DNA of 30,643 nt from Prasinococcaceae sp. CCMP 1430 (GCA_013416795.1 RQSC01000486.1:1-30643); one strand, 5' to 3'; shown: positions 6,980 through 16,469, counted from the stretch's first letter. Notes: generated by a model from the sequence alone, not told the origin. Made by a program: numbers and translations.

Positions 6980-8988
6980 CTACCTGGCCGCGCGCTTGCG
7001 CTTGGACGGGTCGAGCAGGCGCTTGCGCAGCCGCACCGCGCCGGCCGCGCACTCGATGAGCTCGTCCGCCGCGACGTACCCCATGGCGTCCTCGAGCGTC
7101 AGCCGGCGCGGGGGCTGGAGGCGCACCTTTTCGTCCTTGCTCTGCGTCCGCATGTTGTCGAGCTTCTTGGCGCGGACGGGGTTGACGTCGAGGTCGCCCT
7201 CGCGCGCGTTCTCGCCGATGATCATCCCGGCGTAGCAGGCGTCCCCGGGCTCGATGAAGAGCGTGCCGCGCTGCTCGAGCGCCCCGAGCGCGTGCAGCGT
7301 GGCCGCGCCGTCCGCCATGGACACCATCACGCCGCTCCGCAGCCCGCCCAGCGCGCCGCGCTTGCGCTCGTAGCCCAGCACTCGGCGCGTGGCCACGCCC
7401 GTGCCGCGCGTGATGCCCACGAACTGCGCGCGGAAGCCCACCAGGCCCCGCGTGGGCGCGCGGAAGGACAGCCGCGTGCGGCCGCCAGGGAGGCCGCTGG
7501 ACATGTCCTGCAACTCGCCGAGGCGCTGGGTGAGCGCCTCGATGATCGCCCCGGCGTGCTCGTCCGCGACGTCGGCCATCACCTCCTCCACGGGCTCCGC
7601 GAGCTCGCCGTCCTCGCCCTCGCGGTAGAGCACGGCGGGCGGCGACACGCTCAGCTCGTAGCCCTCGCGCGTGAGCGTCTCCAGCAGCACGCCCAGGTGG
7701 AGCTCGCCGCGCCCCTGCACCTCGAAGGCCTCGCCCGCGCCCTCGGCGGGGCGCACGCGCAGGCTGACGTTGGTCTCGGCCTCGGCCGCCAGGCGCTCGC
7801 CCAACTTGGCCGCGGTGAGCACGGCGCCGCCCTTGCGCGGGCTGCCGTCGGCCTCCTTGCCCGCCAGCGGCGAGTCGTTCACGGAGAACGTCATGGCGAG
7901 CGTCGGCGCGTCGATGGGCGTCGCCGGCAGTGCCTCGCCGACCTCCGGGGCACACACCGTGTCGGTGACCGACGCGCCGCCCACGCCCGCCAGGCTGACG
8001 ATGTCGCCGGCCACCGCGCGCTCGATCTCCACCGACTCGGTGCCGCGCCGCTTGAGCACCTTGGCGACGCGCGCCAGGCCGTCCGCCGAGGCGCCCACGC
8101 CCGCGGGCTTGGGCTCGCCGCCCGCGCCCAGCGCCTTGAGCCTGTCGCCCACGCCCGCACTGCCCGCCATCACGCGGCCCGTCACGATCCTGCCGAGGTA
8201 GGGGTCCCGGCTCACCATCGACACCAGCATGGCGAAGGGCGCCTCCGGCGCGACCGCGGGCGCCGGCATGGCCTCCAGCAGCGCGTCGAGCAGCGGCGCC
8301 ATCGCCGCCGACTCCTCGCCGGGCGGCGTGCCGCCGCCGCGCAGCGCGCGTGCGGCGCGCGGGAGGCCGGCGAGCGAGCGCGTGCGCGCGCGCACGGCGC
8401 GAGAACGCTGCCATCGCCACGCACCTGGCGTACACGGTGGTGAACTCGAGCTGCTCGTCGGAGGCACCCATGGCGGCGAGCAGGTCGAAGACGTCCGACT
8501 CGGCGGCGGCGCAGCGCTCCTCGGTGGCGCCGTCGCGGTCGACCTTGTTGAGGCACAGCAGGATCGGCAAGCCCTTGGCCACGGCCTTCTGCACGACGAA
8601 CTTGGTCTGCGCCATCGGCCCCTCGGAGGCGTCCACCACCAGCACGGCGGCGTCCACCATGTCGAGGACGCGCTCCACCTCGCCTCCGAAGTCGGCGTGG
8701 CCGGGCGTGTCCACAGCGCTCACCGCGACGCCGCGCCACGACAGGCTCGTCACCTTGGACGCGATCGTGATGCCGCGCTCGCGCTCCAGCGACAGCGCGT
8801 CCATCACGCGCTCGGCTCCCCCGCTGCCGCCCAGCGCATCGGCGGCGCCCAGCAGCGCGTCCATCAGCGTCGTCTTGCCGTGGTCGACGTGCGCGATCAC
8901 CGCCGCGGAGCGCGGCGGCGCGGCGCGCGACGACGACGACGCGAAGGCGGCCAGAGCGTGCGGCAACGCCGCGCCCAGCGGCGCCGAC
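6980..8988 (-). CDS. typA: TypA/BipA translational GTPase, plastid or mitochondrial type
   Basis: TypA is a ribosome-associated GTPase of the EF-G family, needed for ribosome function under stress. The plant copy is in the chloroplast. Exon 8988-8425 carries the G domain: G1 AHVDHGKT, G2 RERGITIASK, G3 DTPGHADF, G4 NKVDRDGA. A second exon, from about 8340 to the TAG at 6982-6980, carries domain 2 (FAMLVSMVSRDPYLGRIVTGRV), then GRGELHLGVLLETLTREGYELSVSPP, PVEEVMADV, GLVGFRAQFVGITRGTG, and a basic C-terminus ending KRKRAAR. The intron after VYA starts with a good donor (8424), but no AG downstream gives the right phase before the domain 2 frame. The family's SAKEGW segment is missing, so this junction is unresolved or holds a sequencing error. 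The frame has no ATG before the G domain. A CAG acceptor at 8991-8989 joins it to the upstream OXNAD1-like exon. Confidence 0.88.
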
Positions 8989-9041
8989 CTGCGCGCAGCA
9001 CCAGGCGGCGTAGTGTGGTCGAGAGCGTCGCCGCGGCTCAC

Positions 9042-9488
9042 CACCACCGCTCGGTGAGCACGGCAGTTGGCGTTGGGCGCAGCTCGGCAAGCGCGCGCGC
9101 CCAGGCGTCTGTGGCAGCCGGCGGTCCGCACGCTACGGTCGTGGGACCCTCCCCCTCGGTCGTGTTCCCGCGCCTTTGCAGCCGCGCCGCGAGCTCATCG
9201 AACGCCTCTTGGAGTGCCTGCGGCGTCACCCTGCCGCTGCGGACCTCCCATCGCCTCGAGAGAGAGGGCTCGCCACCGTCACCGCCTCGGTCGCCAGTGA
9301 CGTGCGCGACGAGTCGCAGGCGTCCGCCGGCGGCCTCGGCGGCCTCGGCGGCATTTTCCAGTCTGTCGACGAGCGCGAAGTCCGCCGCGCGGCGGCATGA
9401 ATACAGAAGCGTGAGTGCGGGCGCCGGGGCGCGCGGAAGAGCTTGGTCGCCGCCTGCGGCAGTCGTAGTAGCGCACTCGGCTGCGTTG
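9042..9488 (-). CDS. OXNAD1: OXNAD1-like oxidoreductase NAD-binding domain, C-terminal exon (5' truncated at N)
   Basis: Minus-strand coding that matches the C-terminal half of an NAD(P)/FAD oxidoreductase of the ferredoxin-reductase superfamily. TLLYSCRRAADFALVDRLE is the strand and helix after the pyrophosphate site. WEVRSGRVTPQALQEAF follows, then VACGPPAATDAWARAL (the CGPP nicotinamide-binding motif), and TAVLTERWW at the end. OXNAD1 proteins end in just such an E-x-WW, and here TGA follows at 9040-9038. The segment upstream of TLLYSC is low in information and stops at the N at 9489, so the FAD domain is not in the window. The same GGTGAGC that makes the stop is also a strong donor (intron 9041-8989, 53 nt) that continues in frame into TypA. 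Whether this protein ends at WW or is fused is open. Confidence 0.65.
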
Positions 9489-9489
9489 N
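9489..9489. other. Single ambiguous base, probable assembly join
   Basis: One N lies exactly where a 5'-truncated minus-strand oxidoreductase and a 5'-truncated plus-strand SET gene meet. Both reading frames lose their family match at this base. This suggests a scaffold join with an unmeasured gap and not a simple base-call failure. Confidence 0.6.
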
Positions 9490-9770
9490 GCCTGGGCGTC
9501 GTCGTGAACGCCGCGCGCGCGGGCAACGAGGCGCGCTTCGTCAACGACTACCGCGGGACCGGGCGGCCGCGCAACGCGGCCATCGGCGAGTACCTGCAGG
9601 GGGGCGACCCCGCCAGGCCGCGCGTGGCCTTCGTGGCGGCCGCGCCCATCGCGCGCGGCGACGAGATATTGGTGAGCTATGGGAAGGGCTTCTGGCAGCA
9701 GCGCGAGGCCGAGGCGGAGGAGGCGGAGGCGCGGGACGGGCCTGCGAGCGCAGTGGATGGCGTGTTGTAA
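9490..9770 (+). CDS. SET-domain protein, C-terminal fragment
   Basis: About 93 residues of the end of a SET methyltransferase domain. The segment NAARAGNEARFVNDYRG is the family's N-x-x-R-F-x-N pseudoknot motif, with NDY in place of the usual NHS. VAFVAAAPIARGDEILVSYGKGFW is the closing strand with the catalytic-site Tyr, followed by an acidic Glu/Ala tail and TAA at 9768-9770. SET enzymes transfer methyl from S-adenosylmethionine to lysine in histones or other proteins. No post-SET cysteines are seen, which fits non-histone or plastid-type families as well as some algal histone enzymes. The N-terminal part is absent because of the break at 9489, so substrate class cannot be judged. The 3' end faces the next minus-strand gene across 160 bases. 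Confidence 0.72.
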
Positions 9771-9930
9771 CATATGTTCGCGTGCACGAGCGTGGCACGC
9801 ATCTGATGCCGAGCCTCCGCGCGTGCGCGCGCGTATCATTCGTGTATGTGTGGCGCGCTCGCGTACCCGTCGCCGTGACAGGCATGTGCGTGGCGTCAGG
9901 TGTGGACTGATGAACCCCAGCACGTAGCAT

Positions 9931-12014
9931 CTAGCGTCGACCGACGATGGGCGCGGTAAGCCGTTCGGACGCTCGCTTCGGCGCGCGCGGCATGGCTGTG
10001 GGCGCCGGGGCGGCTTGAAGGGCGTCGACATTCGTGGCGTCCGCCAGTGCCACGTGGTGCTGTGGCACGTTGCCGTCCGCGGCGCTTCCGTCGCCACAGC
10101 TTTCGTCCGGATCCTCGCGGCCGGGCGCCGGCTCCGCCGACTCGTACGTCGGGCCCCCGCCACTGCAGCCGTGCGAGTCCGAGGGCGCATTGGCGGGCGT
10201 CGAGGCGCCGGACGAAGATTCACGCTCGCTGCTCCCGCCCTTGCTGCTTCCAGAGGCGGGCACCACGTCGCCCACGTCGTCGGTGCCACCACTGGCACTG
10301 GCAGAAGCGCTTGCAGCGACAGCGACGGTAGCGTCGACGCCAGCCCTGGTGGGCGCATCGAAGCGAGACGCAGCGGCAGTCAGGGAGGCCGGCGCGTCGC
10401 ATCCCTCACCGCCATAGCTCATGCCTGTGGTGACACCAGCAGTCTCAGCGGCGGCGGGGCTCGTGACGGTTTGCGCCCCGCTGTCTTGCGTGGCGAGTAT
10501 CTGCATGAGCGCGCCTTGGGTGGCCTCGAGTGCTTGCAGATGCGCGACCTCCATGACCGCCCAGGCCTGTGTGGACTCGCACCGACGCGCGAAAGGGGGC
10601 ACGCAGTAAGCGGCGCGGCCCGGCCCTGTCAGCGGTGCGCATGACGTCACGCGAACTGTCGATGCACGAAACGGGCGCGCGACCGCCAAAACAGCACGCC
10701 GCGCCGCAGGCACGCGAGGACACGCCGAAGCCCTGACAGGTCGGTCGACGTGGCCGCAGCAGGGATGCGCGTGATTGGGGCGAACAGGGCGAGGCGCTTG
10801 CGGCGGAGCGGCGCGAATGACGCACCTCGTTGGAGCGCCGCAGGCCGTCGCTGAGCAGCTTGAGCTCGGACCGAAGGTTGCCGACGTGGTCGCAGAGCAC
10901 GTCGAGCTCCGCGCGATGGGTGGAGATCTCGGCGACGAGCTGGGCGTAGTCCGAGGTCGGTAGGCGGATCGCATCCTCCTCGACGTCCTTCGCGCTGACG
11001 TTGGCGCCAGCCTGAGACTTGGTAAGGGGCGGGGCGCGCGCTGGCACGTCCTCGTCTTCGGTCTCCGCGAGTCTGTCTCCAGTGGCGGTGTCGATGGCGC
11101 CCACGGCGGCGTTGAAGCGCTCGACGATCCTCGCGACTTTGGTCGGCGTCGGCCTGCGAAGGCTGCCGCGACGACGACGCTCGGATGCCGCAGGCGCAGC
11201 ACCGGTGGGTGCCGCAAGCGCCTGACCCTCGCGGCCGCCGCCACTGGCATCGGCGGCGTCCGTTCGTTCGAAGGCCGCGCGCGCCTCGGCCGCGCGGGCC
11301 AGCGCCTTGGCGAGGGCGCCCTGCGCGCGCGTCTTCTCGGCGGACGGGGTCCTGGCGGGCGCGGCGGGCGCGACGTCCCCGACGCCACGACGGTCGCGGT
11401 CGACAGCGCGCCGTGCGCACGTGGTTGGAAAAATACGTACTGTCAGTCAGTGGCAGCGGCATGCCAAGGTTGTGCACGCGACAGAGCATGCACACGCACA
11501 CGCGAGGGCGAGGGCGGACGCGCGCTGGCGCGCACACGCGGACGCGACGGAGCAGCGCACGCGCGCGCAGGCACGGCACACTCAAACGTTTCAAACACGT
11601 CAAGCGCACGCGACACACAATGCCTCGTCGACGGCGTCAGGTCCGTCGACCACGGACCTGTCCGCGCTGCCAACGCCTTGCGAGTCGCGCCCGCCGCCCG
11701 CCACCGTCGAGGACGTCGCCTCGGCAGCTGGCTCGAGCTTCGAAAGAGCGGCCGGCAGCGACTCCGCCTCGCCTTCGTCGACGTATGCCCCGCGCGCATC
11801 GCTATTGGCGCCTGCGCTAACAGGCACCTCGGACTCGGCGGTGTCGCCGACAGGCGCGACGGCAGCGGCGGCAGCGATGGAGACGAACGAGGAGCTCTCG
11901 CCCGCGTTGGGGTTGGTCGCCCGGGCCGCCGCGTCGGCCGCGGCGCGCCGGCGCCTCCTCGCGCGCCTCCCCGCGGTCCTCAGCCGGCGGCGCGCGAGGC
12001 CCAGGCCGAGCAGC
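9931..12014 (-). CDS. Unrecognised Ser/Ala-rich protein with a short coiled coil, 5' end in the N gap
   Basis: No family was recognised. The last exon, 10566-9931, begins after a CAG acceptor (AWAVMEVAHLQALEATQGAL) and is then mostly low-complexity Ser/Ala/Gly/Asp to the stop TAG at 9933-9931. The exon before it ends at 10826 (phase 0; intron 10825-10567, containing CTGAC). It holds a basic patch (RRRRGSLRRPTPTKVARIVE), VERFNAAVGAIDTATGDRLAE, and a heptad-like stretch, AELDVLCDHVGNLRSELKLL. That exon may start after ACAG near 11440. A further open segment at about 12000-11625 (minus, including VPVSAGANSDARGAYVDEGE) has the same composition and is probably an upstream exon. The start is lost in the gap. 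The coiled coil suggests self-association. No targeting signal or enzyme motif is visible. Confidence 0.5.
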
Positions 12015-12184
12015 NNNNNNNNNNNNNNNNNNNNNNNNNNNNNNNNNNNNNNNNNNNNNNNNNNNNNNNNNNNNNNNNNNNNNNNNNNNNNNNNNNNNNN
12101 NNNNNNNNNNNNNNNNNNNNNNNNNNNNNNNNNNNNNNNNNNNNNNNNNNNNNNNNNNNNNNNNNNNNNNNNNNNNNNNNNNNN
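12015..12184. other. Assembly gap of 170 N
   Basis: A run of N that cuts the 5' part of the minus-strand coiled-coil gene. GC-rich sequence borders it on both sides. Confidence 1.
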
Positions 12185-12262
12185 GCCCCGGCGGGCGGCG
12201 GTGTGGCGCGGCGCCGACAGCGCCGCCGCGCAACGCCGCCCTCGCGTTTGAATTTCTGGCGC

Positions 12263-12391
12263 TGTGTGTGTGTGTGTGTGTGTCTGTGTGTGTCTGTGTG
12301 TGTGTGTGTGTCTGTGTGCGTGTGCGTGTGTGTGTCAGTGTGTGTGTGTGTTGTGCGTGTGTGTGTGTGTGTGTGTGCGTGTGTGTGTGTG
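12263..12391. repeat. (GT)n microsatellite with interruptions
   Basis: About 130 bases of nearly pure TG with scattered TC, CG and TT interruptions. The GT-rich tracts elsewhere in the window lie mostly inside introns on the sense strand. Here no gene was assigned, though an intron of a gene lost in the gap is possible. Confidence 0.9.
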
Positions 12392-12460
12392 AAGCTACAC
12401 GCCTCGACGATCTGTGCAAGGGCCCAAAAAAAAAATACAGGACATGCGCGCAAATGCGCC

Positions 12461-12672
12461 AACCCCAACCTCGCGCTTAGGGCGTTTTGAATGCCAACTG
12501 ATGTAGTCCATAGACCCGCGTCTGGATCAACCACATACAAATATATAGTACAAAGGTTCATAACCCCAAACTCGCGCCGCGGGCGTGTCGAATACATGGC
12601 GACTGACGAAGCACACAGACCCTCTGTTTGTATGAACCTTAATTAGTTCGTAACCTCAACCTCGCGCGGGCG
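12461..12672. repeat. Degenerate tandem repeat, about 100-bp unit, 2+ copies
   Basis: Three starts align: AACCCCAACCTCGCGC at 12461, AACCCCAAACTCGCGC at 12562, and AACCTCAACCTCGCGC at 12652. Downstream of the first two, GGCGTTTTGAAT pairs with GGCGTGTCGAAT, and both units later contain CAGACC or TAGACC. The third copy is cut after about 20 bases. The 3' part of each full unit carries GGTTCATAAC or AGTTCGTAAC before the next copy. The region is AT-richer than its surroundings. No coding potential is seen. Confidence 0.6.
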
Positions 12673-12739
12673 AGAAAAGATCGGCGCTGAGCTGGCGCCG
12701 GCGCGCACGCGGGCGACGCCCGTTTCCGCGCCCGCCGAA

Positions 12740-12772
12740 ATTCCATCCAAACTATTCACACACGGATGGAAT
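12740..12772. repeat. Perfect 9-bp inverted repeat
   Basis: ATTCCATCC (12740-12748) and GGATGGAAT (12764-12772) are exact reverse complements around a 15-base loop, inside an AT-rich stretch. It is too short to identify as a transposon end. It may be a protein-binding palindrome or chance. Confidence 0.5.
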
Positions 12773-13320
12773 AATTCGTACAAATCCGCGTTTTAGTAGG
12801 ACATATGACATTAATAAACAGCGGGGAATGCGTATTATGTTTGCGTGAAAGCGTTCAATAACCGCGAAGGCGCGCGGCGAAATTGGGACCGTCTGCGGGT
12901 TTTCGTGGCGCCGCGCAGCGCCATCGCCCGCGGGGGGGTGGGGTGTGTGTGTGGGGGGGAAGGCCTCCCTCCCTCCCTCCCTCCCTCCCTCCTTGCCTCT
13001 CTTTCCGCGGCCCCGGCGCTCTCCCGCCCTTCCTCCTTCCCATCGCCCGCGTGTCCTCGCTCGCATCCTCCTTCCCCCCTGCTAGCAGCCCCTGCTGCTG
13101 CTCCTGCTCCGCCCGCGCGCTCCCGTCGGACGCGCGAGGCGGAGCGCGGCGGAGGGGGGATGCGGCGCGGCGCGGCGCCACAACGCGCGCGCGGCACTCG
13201 CTCACTCACTCGCACTCACTCACACGCCCGCCCGCCCGCCCGCTCGCACGCAGGCGCGCGCGCGTGCCCACACCGCCTTCCCCCCCCCTCGCCTTCCTCG
13301 CACGCTCTACGGGGATTCCC
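12773..13320 (+). promoter_or_regulatory. Upstream region and probable 5' leader of the armadillo gene
   Basis: No gene is seen in these 550 bases. An AT-rich part (12773-12870) gives way to G-runs (about 12930-12960), a CCTC/CCCT pyrimidine tract (12965-12992), and further C-rich and CACT-rich sequence up to the ATG at 13321. The G-run and C-run tracts could form quadruplex or i-motif structures. The promoter role is inferred from position only. Confidence 0.35.
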
Positions 13321-14617
13321 ATGGCGTCTAAAGTCGCGGCGGCCCACGACCGCGACCCCGCGGACCTCGTGGGCCTCATCTCCGACCACGCCGGCGAGAC
13401 GGGCGCCGAGGCGGCGCTCGCGCTCGCGTCGCTGACGGGATCCGACAGCGGCTGCGAGGCCGCAGAGGACGCCGGCGCCGTCCCCGCGCTGCTCGCGTAC
13501 GGTCCGTGCATGCGCGCCCACGCGCGTGCGCGCGCGTGCAGGGAGCGTGCGTGTGTGCGTGCGCGTGAATGCACATGTGCTTGTGTGTGACGCGAGATGC
13601 GTGCGTGCGCGTGCGTTTCTATGTTGTGCGCGTGCGCGCCTGCGTGTAGGTGCGCGTTCATCGCGTGCGCATGTACGTGCGCGCGCGTCCTTGCGCCCCC
13701 GTGCCTGACAACGGACCGATCGGCACGTCACACATGCACACGACGCGCGCGCACTCGCACGCACACGCACACGCACACGCACCCGCACGCACGCGCAGTG
13801 AGCGACGCCTCCGGTGACGCCGAGGGCCGCCGCAACTGCGCGCGCGCCGTAGGCCACATCGCGCGCCACTCCGAGGGCGCGCGCGCCCGCCTGTGCGCCG
13901 CCGGTGCCATCGACGTGCTGGCGGCGTGCCTCGCCGACGCCGACGCGCCCATGGACACCCGCGCCGCCGCCGCCGAGGCGCTCGACAACCTCGCCCGCGG
14001 CGCCGCGCCGCAGGGCGACGAGGTGCGTGGTGTGCGCGCGTGTGTAGGCGTGGGAGCGCGTGGGTGGAGGTTCGGGTGCGCGCGCATTGCCTATGTGTCT
14101 CTGCGTCTGACAAAAGATCGATCGGCACATCACACACCCGCGCACACACACACACACACACACACAACAACACACGCGTGCGCACACACACTAACAAAAA
14201 AGTCGCGCATGCGCGCCATCGCCGCGACGGGCGTCGCCCTGCCCGCCCTCGTCGACCTCCTCGGCTCCGACTCGCGCCACGTGCGCGAGGTGGCCGCGGC
14301 GGCCACGTACGCGCTCACCCTCGCCGACGGCACCGAGCGCCGCGGATCGCTCTCCGCGGCAGGCGCAGTCGGGGCGCTCAAGGTGCGCGCAAGCGCGCGC
14401 GTTCGCGTCTGCGTGTGAGCGCGCGTGTGAGCGTGTGTGCGTGTTTCTCGCGCGAGTCTTCGTGGCGTCTTGCTCTCTGCTTGCCCCCTCTGACAAAGGA
14501 TCCGTCGGCGCGGCGCACGCGCACAAGACGGTCGCCGGCAAGGGCGGCTCCGCCGCGTGGTGGTCCAGGCAGAGCCTCGAGCACATCGAGGGCGCGGGCG
14601 CCGCGCGCGCCGCGTGA
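13321..14617 (+). CDS. Small armadillo-repeat protein
   Basis: Four exons: 13321-13501, 13799-14022, 14203-14382 and 14528-14617. The introns are GT-AG with phases 1, 0 and 0, and the product is 224 aa. The protein is a stack of armadillo-type helices: DLVGLISDHAGETGAEAALA with GAVPALLAYG, then RRNCARAVGHIARHSEGA with AGAIDVLAACLAD, then AAEALDNLARGAA with RMRAIAATGVALPALVDLLG, then VREVAAAATYALT with AAGAVGAL. Such repeats make a curved surface for protein binding. No enzyme domain, membrane segment or clear targeting signal is present, so the partner is unknown. The C-terminus from the last exon (VAGKGGSAAWW onwards) is not repeat-like, and its acceptor is the least certain one. Each of the three introns contains a related motif beginning CTGACAA. 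Confidence 0.75.
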
Positions 14618-14906
14618 GCGCGCTGCGCGAGGGCGTGTGCGCGCGCACACGCGCGTGTGTGGCACGACGAGGCGCCGCTGTGCGGCGCGAACGTAAGGTG
14701 GCATCATCCAAAAGATCCTACGGTATTGGGCTGTGCCACTCTGCTACCACGGCGCCCGCGTACGCGCGCACGCGTCTAGGTGTGTGTGTGTGTGTGTGTG
14801 TGCGTGCGTGCGCGCGCGCGGATGCGCGTGTGCCTGCATGCACGCGTGTGGTAAGTGTTGAAGTATGTGTGTGTGTGTGCGTGCAGGTTTTCTCCTCTCG
14901 GGAGGT

Positions 14907-15439
14907 TCACGCCGTGAGCGAGTCCCAGTCGAACTCGCGACTGGCCTCCGCCGCCTCAACGGCGGCGTTCATCGCGCGGCTCGGGTCGGCGCCTGGTCGT
15001 GTGCATGTTTGCGTGTGTATGCGTGTGTGAGGGCAAGGCGGCGCGCGCGCGAACGGGCGCGTGTAGTAAGGCTCCCGTCAGCGAAATACGCAAATGCGCC
15101 TCCATCCCGCAACAAAAGTCCATGCAGGATGCCAAACACACACACACACACACATCCACACGCACACACACAAATATGCACACACGCGCGCGCGCACAAA
15201 CACGCCATACGCGCTCAACCGCACCCACACGCACGCTCGCACGCGCACACGCGTGCGCGCGCGCGCGCGCGTTCGCACCCGGCTGGCCCTTCTGCAGCAT
15301 GGGCGGGACCAGCCACGCCGTCTCCGGCATGTCTCCGAGCGCCGCGCGCACGATGGCGGGGAGGGAGCGCTCGCTCTGCCCCTCGGTGTTCCCCTTCGCG
15401 TCGCCGTCGCCCTCCTGAGATGTGCGTGCGTGTGTGTGT

Positions 15440-15501
<62 letters not shown>

Positions 15502-15944
15502 ATAAAGAGCTGTCAGCGCGCTGAGCGAATGCTCATGCGTCCTTCCTCACACGCACGTACGCACGCGCCGCGCACACAACACACACGCCCACGCCCACGC
15601 CCACACACGTGCTCACACGGGCCCACTCACACACGCGAGCGAGCGAGCGCCCGCGCGCGCGCCTGTGCCCGCACCTCCCCCTCCGGCGCCTCGTCCGCCA
15701 GCGCGGCGGCGCGCAGCTCGAGCGCCGACAGCCACACGGCGACGCCGTCCACCATCGCGCGCATGGAGTCGATGGCCGCGCGCACGCCTTCGACCTCCTC
15801 CTCGCCGCCGCGGTTGCCGTAGAGGGCGTCGTCGACGTCGATGCTCACAGCCCTGCGCGGCGCGGCGCGGATGAGCGTCGCTGTGTGGTCAGAGGGCGGC
15901 GCGCGTGGGCGCCGGAGGTCGCAATCGCACGCACACGTGCGGAC

Positions 15945-15981
<37 letters not shown>

Positions 15982-16306
15982 AGGCACACGCGCAAACGCA
16001 CGCGCACATACACACACGGAGGGCGAACCCTCTCTCTCTCTCTCTCTCACGCACACACACACACACATGCAACACGCACGCAGACACACACACACACACG
16101 TGCGACACACACACGCACACACACGCACAGCGAAAGACAGAGACACTCACCTTCCGGACATGTTCATGAATCCCCTTGGCCCGAACTCGCCCAGCCTGCG
16201 CACGCGGCTGGAGAGCGCGTCCCTCTCGACGATGTCGTATACGCAAATCTGCGGGAAGGCGTGGTCAGCGCGCGGCGCATTGCGAGCACACGCATGCACG
16301 CACACA

Positions 16307-16338
<32 letters not shown>

Positions 16339-16340
16339 TG

Positions 16341-16397
<57 letters not shown>

Positions 16398-16469
16398 TAC
16401 GTACAATCGGTTGCGTACGAGTGGTCGGAAGCGCCGCCCGTTGAAAATGATGGTGGGAATGCGTTGCAT
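14907..16469 (-). CDS. Conserved-looking 188-aa protein of unknown function, five exons
   Basis: I do not recognise the family. Exons on the minus strand are 16469-16401, 16248-16151, 15852-15675, 15414-15279 and 14992-14907. All intron phases agree (0, 2, 0, 1), which strongly supports the model. The first exon reads MQRIPTIIFNGRRFRPLVRN. The second reads CVYDIVERDALSSRVRRLGE and then FGPRGFMNMSGR. The third is acidic and helical (EEVEGVRAAIDSMRAMVDGV, then WLSALELRAAALADEAPEGE). The fourth holds LGDMPETAWLVPPMLQKGQP. The fifth ends SREFDWDSLTA with TGA at 14909-14907. The protein is soluble, with no signal peptide or membrane segment. The first donor (GTACTC after Y23) is weaker, and a donor six codons earlier is possible. 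All four introns hold CTGAC on the sense strand. The ATG is the first in that frame near the family-like start. Confidence 0.6.
15421..15497. repeat. (GT)n microsatellite in an intron
   Basis: A nearly uninterrupted TG tract. On the minus, sense strand of the unknown five-exon gene it is an AC-rich run just upstream of the exon 4 acceptor at 15417-15415. Confidence 0.95.
16301..16394. repeat. (CA)n-ATGC-(TG)n dinucleotide palindrome
   Basis: A CA tract (to about 16338) runs directly into a TG tract (about 16341-16394) with only ATGC between. The two arms can pair over more than 20 bases, so the DNA could form a cruciform and the transcript a long hairpin. It lies in the first intron of the unknown five-exon gene on the minus strand. 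Confidence 0.9.

Noticed and set aside
5393-8443. Plus-strand open frame of about 1,000 codons
   Set aside because: It runs antisense or out of frame through Whirly and TypA, has no domain likeness, and owes its length to high GC with few stop codons.
12773-13320. Coding exon upstream of the armadillo ATG
   Set aside because: Frames here translate to simple Ser/Pro/Arg repeats from pyrimidine tracts, and no splice pair links them to the armadillo frame convincingly.
12263-16394. GT/CA tracts as telomeric or subtelomeric repeats
   Set aside because: They are plain dinucleotide repeats placed mostly in introns and lack a TTTAGGG-type array.
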